Shown: piece by piece, positions 53,237-61,605 of the stretch
Layout: each line of letters begins with the position of its first letter
How positions within the stretch are numbered: the stretch's first letter is position 1
Assembly (NCBI GenBank): GCA_045645505.1
Contig: JAZRIW010000013.1
Coordinates: 45,267 to 109,266, forward strand
Reading direction: 5' to 3'
DNA length: 64,000 bases
DNA from: Fumia sp045645505
GTDB lineage: Bacteria > Bacillota > Clostridia > Oscillospirales > Ruminococcaceae
Translations under genes and position numbers: made by a program
The notes under the pieces: generated by a model
Seen by the model: the letters and a program-made list of their open reading frames with translations, nothing else
The model's database searches: none
Told to the model about the DNA's origin: nothing

Positions 53237-54172
53237 TTAGAATGCGATTAAATCCAAAGGTTCAATAGGTTGTGCCATAGCTTCACTAACATAGATTGTA
53301 CCTTTTGTGAGCTGGAAAATAGAAGCGGGAACATCTTTAGATACAGGACCGTAAAGCTGAAGTCTTGAAATCATACGCTCCCAGGAATTGTAACCGCCTA
53401 CATTTCCTAAATCGTGACGTTCAAGGTGGTCACGAGCGTGCATTACATCGCGAGGACCGATTGTAACTGAATATCTTGGAGTCTGGAAATAGTCTCCGGA
53501 ACCATGTCCTCCTGAGTTCTGGATAATAGTGAGACGATGGTTGTCACAGAAACCTGCTTTAAGCTCTAAAAATTCTTCTAAAGTTTCAGCAGAGAAAGCT
53601 TTTGTTTTGGGGTCGATGAATGCGGTATGACCTATCCAGCCTGTAGCGGAAACGATCAAGTCAGCACCACCATTACCTTCTTCTTCGATAAGGTCAGAAT
53701 AATAACTGATGTTTTCATTTGTATAATAGTGCATCTGCTCAAGTTTGGGACGAAGGTCTTCTCTGAATTTTAAATAGAATTCGCTTAAGAAAGAACCACC
53801 AAGTGAAGCAGAATAAGAGATAGGTGCTACATTTCCGTCTTCGTCTGCATATTCGTCCATACAGAAAGCGTGGATGTTTCTTGCACTGATATTGTTCTGG
53901 TTACACATTTCTGCAACAGCTGTATAGATGTTTCTCCAGGAGTTGGGGAAAATAATAACTGTCTTTTTGTCCTCAACATCGGATTTGTAAATTCTTTCGA
54001 AAAGTTCAAGTGCACAGCAGCTTGAGGGATGGGGAACAACTTTAATGCTGTAACCATTTTCGTTTGTGATTTCCATTTCTTCTCTGCGGATATTACGGCA
54101 GTATTCAAGAACTGCTTTATCCTGAGTAGGCCACCATTGTGAAGGTGTAAAGTCAAATAAAGATCTGTTCAT
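53237..54172 (-). CDS. NagB-like sugar-phosphate isomerase/deaminase 1
   Basis: This is a 311-residue protein; the ATG at 54172 follows a GGGAGGT site at 7-8 bases. It has the NagB/6-phosphogluconolactonase Rossmann-like fold: TVIIFPNSWRN, FCMDEYADEDGN (the DEY aspartate equivalent to NagB D72) and TGWIGHTAFIDP (the His equivalent to H143). NagB D141 is Ile and E148 is Asp here. Ring-opening and isomerisation of an amino-sugar or sugar phosphate is plausible. It starts one base after the stop of its paralogue. Confidence 0.82.
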   Translation of the reverse strand: MNRSLFDFTPSQWWPTQDKAVLEYCRNIRREEMEITNENGYSIKVVPHPSSCCALELFERIYKSDVEDKKTVIIFPNSWRNIYTAVAEMCNQNNISARNIHAFCMDEYADEDGNVAPISYSASLGGSFLSEFYLKFREDLRPKLEQMHYYTNENISYYSDLIEEEGNGGADLIVSATGWIGHTAFIDPKTKAFSAETLEEFLELKAGFCDNHRLTIIQNSGGHGSGDYFQTPRYSVTIGPRDVMHARDHLERHDLGNVGGYNSWERMISRLQLYGPVSKDVPASIFQLTKGTIYVSEAMAQPIEPLDLIAF

Positions 54173-54173
54173 A

Positions 54174-55163
54174 TTATTTACCTCCCATTTCTTTTTCTCT
54201 GATTCTGTCGATTTCTTCTTTAATCCAATCTCTTTCGGGTTTGTATAATGATGGTGAAGCAACTGCTTCAGATACATAGCAAACACCGGGATAGAGTCTC
54301 ATCATAGAAGAAGGATTTTTGGGAGATACAGGTCCAAATAATGCTATTTTCAAAACAGGTTTCTGGTGTGTAGGAGTACCGCCACAGCTTTCAAGATATT
54401 CAACGTGAACTCTGTCTTTTGCTGCTGCGATATCTTTAGGACCTACTGTTACTGCACAGGGAGGAACGCTTGAAATATCTCCAGAGCAACCAAACATACC
54501 TCTCAATGAATCGTGTGCGATCATTTCGGGCATGGGTGTTACATAATTTGAACCTTTTTGTAAAAATTCTTCCATTGTTTCGGAAGCATAGCTTTCAGCA
54601 TCGATAGCACCGATACCACCTGACCAGCTGATAGCGGTGTAAGCTACATCTGCGCCGCCTTCTGCTGCAATTAAATCAGAATAGTTTTTCCAGTTTTCAG
54701 TTGTAAAGAAGTGAATTTGTTCCATAGGCATTCTCAAATCTGCATCGAGACGGTCATAGAAATAACGCATAAAGTGTCCTGAACGGCTGTAAGGACTCTG
54801 CCAGGGAGCTACTTCACCTTTTTCGTTTGCGTATTCATATAAGAAAAATACATGAACATTTCTACAGCTTATACGGAATTTGTTAAGTGCGGTAGCAGTA
54901 GAGATGAAAACTGCATTTTCGGGAGAGGGCAAGATGATTACTAATTTTTTGTCTTCAATATCTGACATACGGATTCTTTGCATCAAGTCGATTGAAAAAT
55001 AGTTATGTACATCATGAACTACTTTTAACTCGAAATCAGGATTTTCGAAATTTTTACCTTGATGGGCATAAAAATCTTCCACACCGACACGGTCGAGAAT
55101 TTCTGAATCCCTGATAGGGAGCCATTCTGCAGGTGCAAAATTAAAGTTTGTGTTAATTGACAT
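54174..55163 (-). CDS. NagB-like protein 2, catalytic residues not conserved
   Basis: This 329-residue tandem paralogue of the preceding protein aligns over its whole length: FNFAPAEWLPIRD versus FDFTPSQWWPTQD, and VYVSEAVASPSLYKPE versus IYVSEAMAQPIEPL. The DEY motif reads LYEYANEKG and the GHTAF motif reads SWSGGIGAIDAE. The Asp and His expected for NagB-type catalysis are therefore both absent. It may be a structural or regulatory partner, or may have a new activity. It lies 17 bp downstream of yjbQ. Confidence 0.8.
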   Translation of the reverse strand: MSINTNFNFAPAEWLPIRDSEILDRVGVEDFYAHQGKNFENPDFELKVVHDVHNYFSIDLMQRIRMSDIEDKKLVIILPSPENAVFISTATALNKFRISCRNVHVFFLYEYANEKGEVAPWQSPYSRSGHFMRYFYDRLDADLRMPMEQIHFFTTENWKNYSDLIAAEGGADVAYTAISWSGGIGAIDAESYASETMEEFLQKGSNYVTPMPEMIAHDSLRGMFGCSGDISSVPPCAVTVGPKDIAAAKDRVHVEYLESCGGTPTHQKPVLKIALFGPVSPKNPSSMMRLYPGVCYVSEAVASPSLYKPERDWIKEEIDRIREKEMGGK

Positions 55164-55180
55164 AAAAAATCCTCCTTTTA

Positions 55181-55672
55181 TTATCCTATAACCATTACCT
55201 GAACTGTACGTTGTCTGGCTCTGGTGTTATCAAAATCTATGAAATGAATAAAACCAAATTCGCCTAAATCCATTTCACCGTCTTCAATTACGATAGTTTC
55301 GCTTCTGCCGATAATTGAAGAACGAAGATGAGCATCTGTGTTGTGACAACCCCAAGCGTCTTCATCATGCTCTTCGGCGAATTTTAATGCCTTGGGTCCG
55401 GGGTGGAGATACATTCCCTCATATCTGCATTCAGGAATAATTTTTTCCATAACATTTACAAGGTCCTGCTGTAAGGTTTCAAGTCCGGTCATCGACATAT
55501 CAAATGCACATTCCTGAGTGATTACACAACAGGTTGTGTGATGTGAATAAACAACTGCGATACCTTCTTTGATACCTGATCTTTTTACAATTTCCTTTGC
55601 CTTAGCGGTTACATCGTGGAAGGTGTAAGCGCGGTCTTTGGATTGTACTTTAAAAGATTCTCTGTAAACCAT
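55181..55672 (-). CDS. YjbQ family protein (UPF0047)
   Basis: This 163-residue protein has the UPF0047 core: VVYSHHTTCCVITQE, DAWGCHNTDAHLRSSIIG and LGEFGFIHFIDFDNTRARQRTVQVMVIG. It includes the His and Asp residues that form a putative active site in solved homologues. Some members show weak thiamine-phosphate synthase activity; the true role is unknown. Insertion in a sugar-phosphate operon suggests a role in that pathway. An AAAGGTGG site precedes the ATG. Confidence 0.9.
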   Translation of the reverse strand: MVYRESFKVQSKDRAYTFHDVTAKAKEIVKRSGIKEGIAVVYSHHTTCCVITQECAFDMSMTGLETLQQDLVNVMEKIIPECRYEGMYLHPGPKALKFAEEHDEDAWGCHNTDAHLRSSIIGRSETIVIEDGEMDLGEFGFIHFIDFDNTRARQRTVQVMVIG

Positions 55673-55688
55673 TTTTAAACCACCTTTA

Positions 55689-56390
55689 TTATTTTTTTAA
55701 ATCATCAGCTGCACGACGTGTAGCTGCAATCATTTCGTCAATCATAGCAAGCGGATCTTTTGCATTCATAATACCTGAAGCAGCACCTGCAGCTTCACTT
55801 CCTGCCATAATGAAATCATAAACCTGCTGGCCGTTTGTGATACCTGCTGCCTGTTCAATAAGGATATTTTCATCAATTTTTCTGATTTCACGGATAACTT
55901 CCATTACATATCCCATATCACTTACACCGTTTGCAGTTCCGCCGATCAATTCAGAGGGTTCCGGATTGATGATGTCAGGGTGAAGTTCTGCAATTGCTCT
56001 TGTCTCTGCAACTGTATCAGCACAGGCAAAAACGAGCATATCGAGTTCATTTGCTCTGTCAATTGTAGCTTTAATCTGAGGAAGTGACATTGGCTTTTCA
56101 CAGTGGTTGACAACCACGCCTTCTGCACCTGCTGCTTTTAAAGCTTCAGGGAGGATATCAGCCATACCTCTTCCGGGACGGAGAGTATCCATATACGGAG
56201 CAAGTACGATAAGGTTTTTGGTATTTTCCTTAACTCTTCTGATTTCTACTGCGGGGCAGATGAAAAGTACGTCAATGTCGTATTTTTCGGAAGCTTTATC
56301 AGCAGCAATAGCATATTCCAAAAGCTTGTCTCCATATACGTAGTTTTTGGTTCCTATTTCAAAATATGGGGTACGAATTTTTCTTTTCAT
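55689..56390 (-). CDS. Archaeal-type triose-phosphate isomerase homologue
   Basis: This 233-residue TIM barrel is shorter than bacterial TpiA (about 250). It resembles the archaeal form: GTKNYVYGDKLLEYAIAADK (lysine), GVVVNHCEKPMSLPQIKATI (catalytic His region), IINPEPSELIGGT (glutamate) and the phosphate loop at AAGAASGIMNAKDP. It leads the upper-pathway operon, so it may isomerise a special aldose/ketose phosphate such as a tetrulose phosphate and not only DHAP/G3P. It is divergent from the PocR-AraC gene, with a 91-bp shared promoter region. Confidence 0.85.
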   Translation of the reverse strand: MKRKIRTPYFEIGTKNYVYGDKLLEYAIAADKASEKYDIDVLFICPAVEIRRVKENTKNLIVLAPYMDTLRPGRGMADILPEALKAAGAEGVVVNHCEKPMSLPQIKATIDRANELDMLVFACADTVAETRAIAELHPDIINPEPSELIGGTANGVSDMGYVMEVIREIRKIDENILIEQAAGITNGQQVYDFIMAGSEAAGAASGIMNAKDPLAMIDEMIAATRRAADDLKK

Positions 56391-56421
56391 AATAATCCTT
56401 CCTTATTCTATAGTTTATGTC

Positions 56422-56450
56422 TTGATTCTATCACATATATGATATATAAT
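56422..56450 (+). promoter_or_regulatory. Promoter of the PocR-AraC regulator
   Basis: TTGATT (56422-56427) and TATAAT (56445-56450) are 17 bp apart. The imperfect dyad ATCACATATATGAT overlaps the spacer and could be an operator also acting on the divergent isomerase operon. Confidence 0.65.
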
Positions 56451-56520
56451 ATAGTTAAATTCAATTTAAAAATATATAAATTTGTCCGAACAATTAAAAT
56501 ATAAATTGGAGATGTTTTTG

Positions 56521-57378
56521 GTGATTTTAAGTATTTATTCTAATGAGCTTAACAGCCTGCTTGAAAATTTTCATAAGGTTACCGGTTTCAGAATAGTGGT
56601 TTATGACAGTAATTTTATAAAACTTGCTGCTTACCCTAAAAAAAACGGGGCGTTTTGCTCAATGATAAAAAAGAATCCTTTTTTATATAAGCGTTGTGAA
56701 CAATGCGATTTTAATGCGTTTGATTATACAAGGGAGAATGGAAAAATACATATATATAATTGTCACTGTGGGCTAACAGAGGTTGTTTCTCCGCTTAAAA
56801 TCAATGGTGCAATTGTAGGTTATATGATGTTTGGTGAAATTATAAATCCTTTAAAGCGTGTTGAAAATAAGAAAAAGGTTTTAAAATATTGTTCCGATTA
56901 TATTGATGATATAGATGCTTTGTCGAAAAATTATGACGAGTTGATCTGTAAAGATACAGGTCAGATTAAATCCTGTGCAAAGCTTATGGAGGTTATTGCT
57001 TCTTATCTGTGTATGAGTAATATAATAAATGCGGAAAAAAATGACATTGCGCAACAGATTTCAATGTATATACATAAAAATATTTCAACTGATATTTCTG
57101 TTAATTCAATTTGTGAAAATTTTGGAATAGGTAAAAGTAAACTTTTTGAACTTTCAAAGAGATATTTTGGCGTCAGCATAATACGATATGTAAAACAGAT
57201 GAGGATAAGCGTTGCAAAAACGCTTTTAACTACTGATAATTCCCTCGGAATTGCAGAGGTATCGACTATGTGTGGCTTTTCAAATTATAATTATTTTTCT
57301 AATGTTTTTAAAAAGGAAACGGGTATTTCACCATTAAAATATAAGCATAATTATATTAAAACCAAAAATCGTTATTAG
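56521..57378 (+). CDS. AraC-family regulator with PocR sensory domain
   Basis: GTG at 56521 is preferred (about 285 residues; TTGGAG nine bases upstream). An in-frame TTG at 56482 would give 298. Residues about 5-165 form a PocR domain: LNSLLENFHKVTGFRIVVYD, a Cys-rich CSMIKKNPFLYKRCEQCD, NCHCGLTEVVSPL, and GYMMFGEI. Two HTH units follow. PocR-domain regulators sense small diol or sugar-derived ligands and activate BMC operons such as pdu. Its position between the BMC core operon and the upper-pathway operon makes it the likely specific activator of both. Confidence 0.9.
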   Translation: MILSIYSNELNSLLENFHKVTGFRIVVYDSNFIKLAAYPKKNGAFCSMIKKNPFLYKRCEQCDFNAFDYTRENGKIHIYNCHCGLTEVVSPLKINGAIVGYMMFGEIINPLKRVENKKKVLKYCSDYIDDIDALSKNYDELICKDTGQIKSCAKLMEVIASYLCMSNIINAEKNDIAQQISMYIHKNISTDISVNSICENFGIGKSKLFELSKRYFGVSIIRYVKQMRISVAKTLLTTDNSLGIAEVSTMCGFSNYNYFSNVFKKETGISPLKYKHNYIKTKNRY

Positions 57379-57424
57379 TCACTTTTATTATACTTCGATA
57401 CATTCAAAATTTCAATGTTTAGTT

Positions 57425-57474
57425 AAAAAAATAGTGTTTAAAAACCAAAAAAGTTTTTAAACACTATTTTTTAA
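57425..57474. terminator. Bidirectional terminator
   Basis: AAAATAGTGTTTAAAAAC and GTTTTTAAACACTATTTT form an 18-bp stem, flanked by A and T runs, between the convergent regulator and pduL genes. Confidence 0.92.
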
Positions 57475-58115
57475 TCTTTTACAATCTGTACTTTACTGCC
57501 ATTTTTAAGTCCTGCGGCATTTGCATCATCAGTATCAAGATGCATTTCAAGACGGAATTTGTCACTTACTCTTACCTGAACATCAAAAAAACGTGTTTTC
57601 CGTTCAGAAAAAGCATCAATAGTAACATAATCGTTATCTTTCAAACCGTATTTTTTGCCGTCCTCAAGGCTCATATGTATATGACGGTTGGCTATGATAC
57701 AACCTTCTTTTAAGCTGACAACGCCTTTTGGGCCTATAATTGAAATAGGAGCAGAGTTTGAAATTTTACCGCTTTCTCTCACGGGAGGATTGAGCTTTAA
57801 AGTGTATGAATCAGTACGTGATATTTCAACTTGTGATTCCGGCCTTTCAGGGCCTAAAACACGGACATTTTCTATAGCCTTAAGTGAAGGTCCTATAATA
57901 GTTAAAACTTCTTTGCAGGCATACTGTCCCGGTTGTGATAAATCTTTAATAGGTGTAAGTTTGTATCCTTTTCCAAAAAGAATATCAATATCTTCGCGTT
58001 TTAAATGGATATGGCGGTTTGATATACCTACAGGAATGCCATCAGAATCAGCCATATTATCATTTTGTAATGCTTTTAAAACTGCATCTGCAACCGCAGA
58101 AACGTTTATATTCAT
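57471..58115 (-). CDS. pduL: Phosphate propanoyltransferase PduL
   Basis: This is a 214-residue enzyme; the ATG at 58115 has GGAGATT upstream. It converts acyl-CoA plus phosphate to acyl-phosphate and CoA inside the microcompartment, recycling CoA. The two zinc-binding repeats SNRHIHLKREDI and ANRHIHMSLEDG, and RLEMHLDTDDANAAG, are intact. The N-terminal helix NVSAVADAVLKALQNDN is an encapsulation-type peptide. It is the last gene of the BMC core operon, before a bidirectional terminator. Confidence 0.95.
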   Translation of the reverse strand: MNINVSAVADAVLKALQNDNMADSDGIPVGISNRHIHLKREDIDILFGKGYKLTPIKDLSQPGQYACKEVLTIIGPSLKAIENVRVLGPERPESQVEISRTDSYTLKLNPPVRESGKISNSAPISIIGPKGVVSLKEGCIIANRHIHMSLEDGKKYGLKDNDYVTIDAFSERKTRFFDVQVRVSDKFRLEMHLDTDDANAAGLKNGSKVQIVKD

Positions 58116-58132
58116 AAAGAAATCTCCTCTGA

Positions 58133-59584
58133 TTAAATTATACGGAAACTGTCCGCCATAACGCAACGACGTTTTCTTGTGAAACTACGTGCTGAGGTTA
58201 AACCTTCGCCGGTAGGGCCTGCAATTGTAAAGGTTGTGTGGCCTTCTCCGCCAAAACCTATACCTGCATAAGAAGGTGCATTTTTAACAAATATTGTAGT
58301 TTCAACTGCTGAAGCAAATTTCGATAAGTTGTCGATATTTTTTGAGTGCATATGTGCGGTATGGCGATATTGATGCTCAGCCTTAACTGCCAATTCAATA
58401 GCTTCATCGATGTCGGAAACTGCGACAATCGGCAAAATCGGCATCATAAGTTCTTCCTGAACAAAGGGGTGGTTAAAATCAGTTTCACAAATTATGCAAC
58501 GAACATCGTCACCTACAGTTATGCCGATTTTTCCAAGTAAAACTTTAGCATCGCGACCTACACAATCGCGGTTAATTGTCTTTTTGGTTTCATTTGTTTT
58601 CTTATCAACAACATCTACCAATACAAGATTTTTTAAGCTTTCTATCTGTGCACCTGAAATTTTATATGCACCATTTTTTTGCATTTCTGAAATGAGGCGG
58701 TCTTTGATATTTGAAAAAGCAAACACTTCTTTTTCTGCAATACAAGGGAGGTTATTATCAAATGTGCAACCATCGATAATATCTTTTCCTGCTTTTATGA
58801 TATCAGCTGTATCATCTACTATAACCGGAGGATTTCCTGCACCTGCTCCGATTGCTTTTTTACCTGATGAAAGAACTGAACGAACAACACCGGGACCACC
58901 TGTGCAAACAAGTAATTTGATATCTTTGTGTGTCTGCATTATTTTTGCAGAATCCATAGTTGGTTTGTCCATGGAAACAACTAAAACTTCGGGACCGCCT
59001 GCCATTTTTGAAGCACGGTTTACAAGGTCAACTGCATAGTTGGAAGTACAGATAGCGCCGGGGTGTGGGTTAAATACAACACTGTTACCTGCGGCAATCA
59101 TCCCCATACTGTTGCAGATGATGGTTTCACTTGGATTTGTACTTGGGGTAATAGCCCCAACAACTCCGAAAGGAGCCATTTCCACTAAGGTAAGACCAGA
59201 GTCGCCTGTTTTTGCTTCACTTATAATATCTTCGGTGCCGGGAGTTTTTTCAGCGACAAGAAGGTGTTTTAATTTTTTATGGTCGCGTCTTCCCATTTTT
59301 GTTTCATCAACACCTAAATTTCCCATTATTTCAGCTTCTTCAATTGTGAGTTTGCGGATTGCTGAAATAATCTGTTCACGTTTTTCAACACTCATAGCAC
59401 GAATAGTTTTGTAAGCTTCACAGGAAGCTGCAATAGCATCATTCATATCGGAAAAAATACCGATTAATTTTCTGCCGTTATAATGAGTGCTTGTGTAATC
59501 AGAGCACTTTGCAGTTTGAGATTCCAAAGCGCCTATAACTTTTTTAACTACAAGCTCAATTTCTGCTTTGCTGTATCCGGACAT
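58133..59584 (-). CDS. CoA-acylating aldehyde dehydrogenase of the BMC core
   Basis: This is a PduP/EutE-like enzyme of about 483 residues that oxidises an aldehyde plus CoA to acyl-CoA with NAD+. The second ATG (59584) fits the GGAGG spacing better than the first (59590). The catalytic cysteine is in DNNLPCIAEKEVF (C283 counted from 59590). TGGPGVVRSVL and GAGAGNPPVIVDD are cofactor motifs. The N-terminal helix SKAEIELVVKKVIGALESQ followed by a linker is a microcompartment encapsulation peptide. Confidence 0.93.
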   Translation of the reverse strand: MSGYSKAEIELVVKKVIGALESQTAKCSDYTSTHYNGRKLIGIFSDMNDAIAASCEAYKTIRAMSVEKREQIISAIRKLTIEEAEIMGNLGVDETKMGRRDHKKLKHLLVAEKTPGTEDIISEAKTGDSGLTLVEMAPFGVVGAITPSTNPSETIICNSMGMIAAGNSVVFNPHPGAICTSNYAVDLVNRASKMAGGPEVLVVSMDKPTMDSAKIMQTHKDIKLLVCTGGPGVVRSVLSSGKKAIGAGAGNPPVIVDDTADIIKAGKDIIDGCTFDNNLPCIAEKEVFAFSNIKDRLISEMQKNGAYKISGAQIESLKNLVLVDVVDKKTNETKKTINRDCVGRDAKVLLGKIGITVGDDVRCIICETDFNHPFVQEELMMPILPIVAVSDIDEAIELAVKAEHQYRHTAHMHSKNIDNLSKFASAVETTIFVKNAPSYAGIGFGGEGHTTFTIAGPTGEGLTSARSFTRKRRCVMADSFRII

Positions 59585-59602
59585 TTTCATTCCTCCGTAA
59601 AA

Positions 59603-60799
59603 TTATTTTACAAATTCTGATGCATCTCTTGCAATCATAAGTTCTTCGTTAGTTGGGATGATGAAAATTCTGACTTTGGAATTTTCAGCACTGATTTCAA
59701 ATTCCTCTCCGCGAGGGGCATTATTATTTTTATCTTCATCAAGGATAATTCCGAGAGCATCAAGCTCGTTGCAGGATAACCTTCTTATTTCGTTGTCATA
59801 TTCTCCTAAGCCTGCGGTAAATACAAGTATATCAAGACCATTTAATTCAGCAAAATATGTACCGATGAGTTTTTTTACGCTGTTTCCGACAATTTTTTGT
59901 GCTAAAATTGCACGTTTATTGCCTTTTTTTGCTTCATCATCTATATTTCTTGCATCATTTGAAATACCACTTATACCGAGTAAGCCTGATTGTTTATTTA
60001 TAAGATCATCAGCCTGGTCGGGAGTGAGGTTTTCAGTTTTCATAATATATGTTAGAACTGATGGGTCAAAGCTTCCTGAACGTGTACCCATAACAACACC
60101 TTCTTGTGGTGTGAATCCCATTGAGGTATCGATAGCCACTCCGTTTTTAATTGCAGTTACTGATGAACCATTACCTAAATGGCAAGTGATAATTTTAAGA
60201 TTATTTATATCTTCTTTAACAACTTCTGAAACTCTTTTTGCTACATATCTGTGTGAAGTTCCATGAAATCCGTAACGACGTATATGATTATTTTCATAAT
60301 ACTTATAGGGAAGGGGGTATATATATCTGAAGTCTTCTATTTCGGAATAAAATGATGTATCAAAAACACCGATTTGCGGGATCGAATTCATCTGAAGCAT
60401 ACAAGCGCGGATTCCGAGAATAGCAGGGGGCCCATGTAATGGATTCAAAGGAACAATTTCTTCAAGATAGTTTAAAACTTCGTCATCAATGATGGTAGAT
60501 TTTTTATATTTTTCGCCGCCATGTGCAATTCTGTGTCCAACAGCATCAATTTCGTCAATGGAAGAAATTACACCGAGTTTTTTGTCGGTCAACAAAGAAA
60601 GCACCAAAGCAATTGCTTCATTGTGTGTTGGCATCGGATAATCTGAAGAATATACTTCTTTACCCGGGATTTTGTGAGTGATATGACCGCTTGTACCTAT
60701 GCGTTCACATAAGCCCTTTACAACTACACTTTCATTTTCCATATCGATTAACTGATATTTTAAAGATGAACTTCCGGCATTAATTACAAGTATTTTCAT
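59603..60799 (-). CDS. ackA: Acetate kinase
   Basis: This 398-residue enzyme makes ATP and acetate from acetyl-phosphate (or propionate from propionyl-phosphate). ILVINAGSSSLKYQLID, DAVGHRIAHGG, RRYGFHGTSHRYV, ITCHLGNGSSVTAI and DTSMGFTPQEGVVMGTRSG are the family motifs. It lies 13-18 bp from its neighbours within the BMC core operon, completing the AldDH-PduL-AckA chain with substrate-level phosphorylation. Confidence 0.96.
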   Translation of the reverse strand: MKILVINAGSSSLKYQLIDMENESVVVKGLCERIGTSGHITHKIPGKEVYSSDYPMPTHNEAIALVLSLLTDKKLGVISSIDEIDAVGHRIAHGGEKYKKSTIIDDEVLNYLEEIVPLNPLHGPPAILGIRACMLQMNSIPQIGVFDTSFYSEIEDFRYIYPLPYKYYENNHIRRYGFHGTSHRYVAKRVSEVVKEDINNLKIITCHLGNGSSVTAIKNGVAIDTSMGFTPQEGVVMGTRSGSFDPSVLTYIMKTENLTPDQADDLINKQSGLLGISGISNDARNIDDEAKKGNKRAILAQKIVGNSVKKLIGTYFAELNGLDILVFTAGLGEYDNEIRRLSCNELDALGIILDEDKNNNAPRGEEFEISAENSKVRIFIIPTNEELMIARDASEFVK

Positions 60800-60810
60800 A
60801 TTATTACTTC

Positions 60811-61581
60811 CTATTTTTCATTATAAAATATTAATTCCGCTCCGGCATTTTCTATAGCTTCACGCCATTTTTCGCCGGGGTTTTTATCGGTTACTATTGT
60901 ATCTATATCTTTTACATTACAAACTTCAATGAAGGAAGTTTTATCAAATTTAGAAGAATCTATCGCAAGAACTTTACGACTTGCAGAATTGAATAAAGCT
61001 TTTTTCATTTCTGCATCATGGTCGTTTGAATCGGTTATTCTGAGGTTTTCATCTAATCCTTTACAAGAACAAATTGCAAGATCTACATGATAGTTAGATA
61101 TCATACGTTCAGCCTGATGCCCTAAAAGTGAAAGTGAACCTTCTTTAAGGGTACCTCCGGTTGAAATAATAGTCCAGTCAGGTTTATTGCAAAGCTCTAT
61201 CAGAATTTTAATTGAATTTGTGATTAAATTGATTCTTTTGCGGTCAAGTATGCTCTGAACAACCTGAAGGGCTGTTGTACTTGAATCCAGCATAATATAA
61301 TCGCCGTCGTGAATCATTTCACTTATGACTGAAGCAATTTTACATTTACTTTCAACATTGGCTTGATTTCTCACATGGAAAGGAAGGTCAATATTGTAGC
61401 TTTCAATTTTTACCGCTCCGCCATAGGTTTTTCGCGCCAATCCGTCTTTATCGAGCTTTTCTAAATCCCGACGGATAGTTTCTTCGGTGACATCGAATTC
61501 ACGACTTAATTCATTTACTACTACTTTACCATTTATGGAAAGTTTTGATAAAATTGCATTTCTTCGTTCTATAGCCAGCAT
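60811..61581 (-). CDS. DeoR-family transcriptional regulator
   Basis: This 256-residue regulator has an N-terminal HTH (ERRNAILSKLSINGKVVVNELSREFDVTEETIRRDLEKLDKDG) and a C-terminal sugar-phosphate-sensing domain (DYIMLDSSTTALQVV, LITNSIKILIEL). DeoR proteins usually repress sugar operons until a phosphorylated intermediate binds. Its placement inside the BMC core operon points to sugar-phosphate control, in addition to the PocR-AraC regulator. A GGAGAAG site precedes the ATG. Confidence 0.92.
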   Translation of the reverse strand: MLAIERRNAILSKLSINGKVVVNELSREFDVTEETIRRDLEKLDKDGLARKTYGGAVKIESYNIDLPFHVRNQANVESKCKIASVISEMIHDGDYIMLDSSTTALQVVQSILDRKRINLITNSIKILIELCNKPDWTIISTGGTLKEGSLSLLGHQAERMISNYHVDLAICSCKGLDENLRITDSNDHDAEMKKALFNSASRKVLAIDSSKFDKTSFIEVCNVKDIDTIVTDKNPGEKWREAIENAGAELIFYNEK

Positions 61582-61605
61582 AATAACTTCTCCTTTGAAT
61601 GCATT

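Noticed and set aside
58494..60266. Long + strand open frames (181, 124 and 202 codons) opposite the AldDH and acetate kinase genes
   Set aside because: They are antisense shadows of strongly conserved genes, have no ribosome sites and give low-complexity Ser/Ile-rich proteins.
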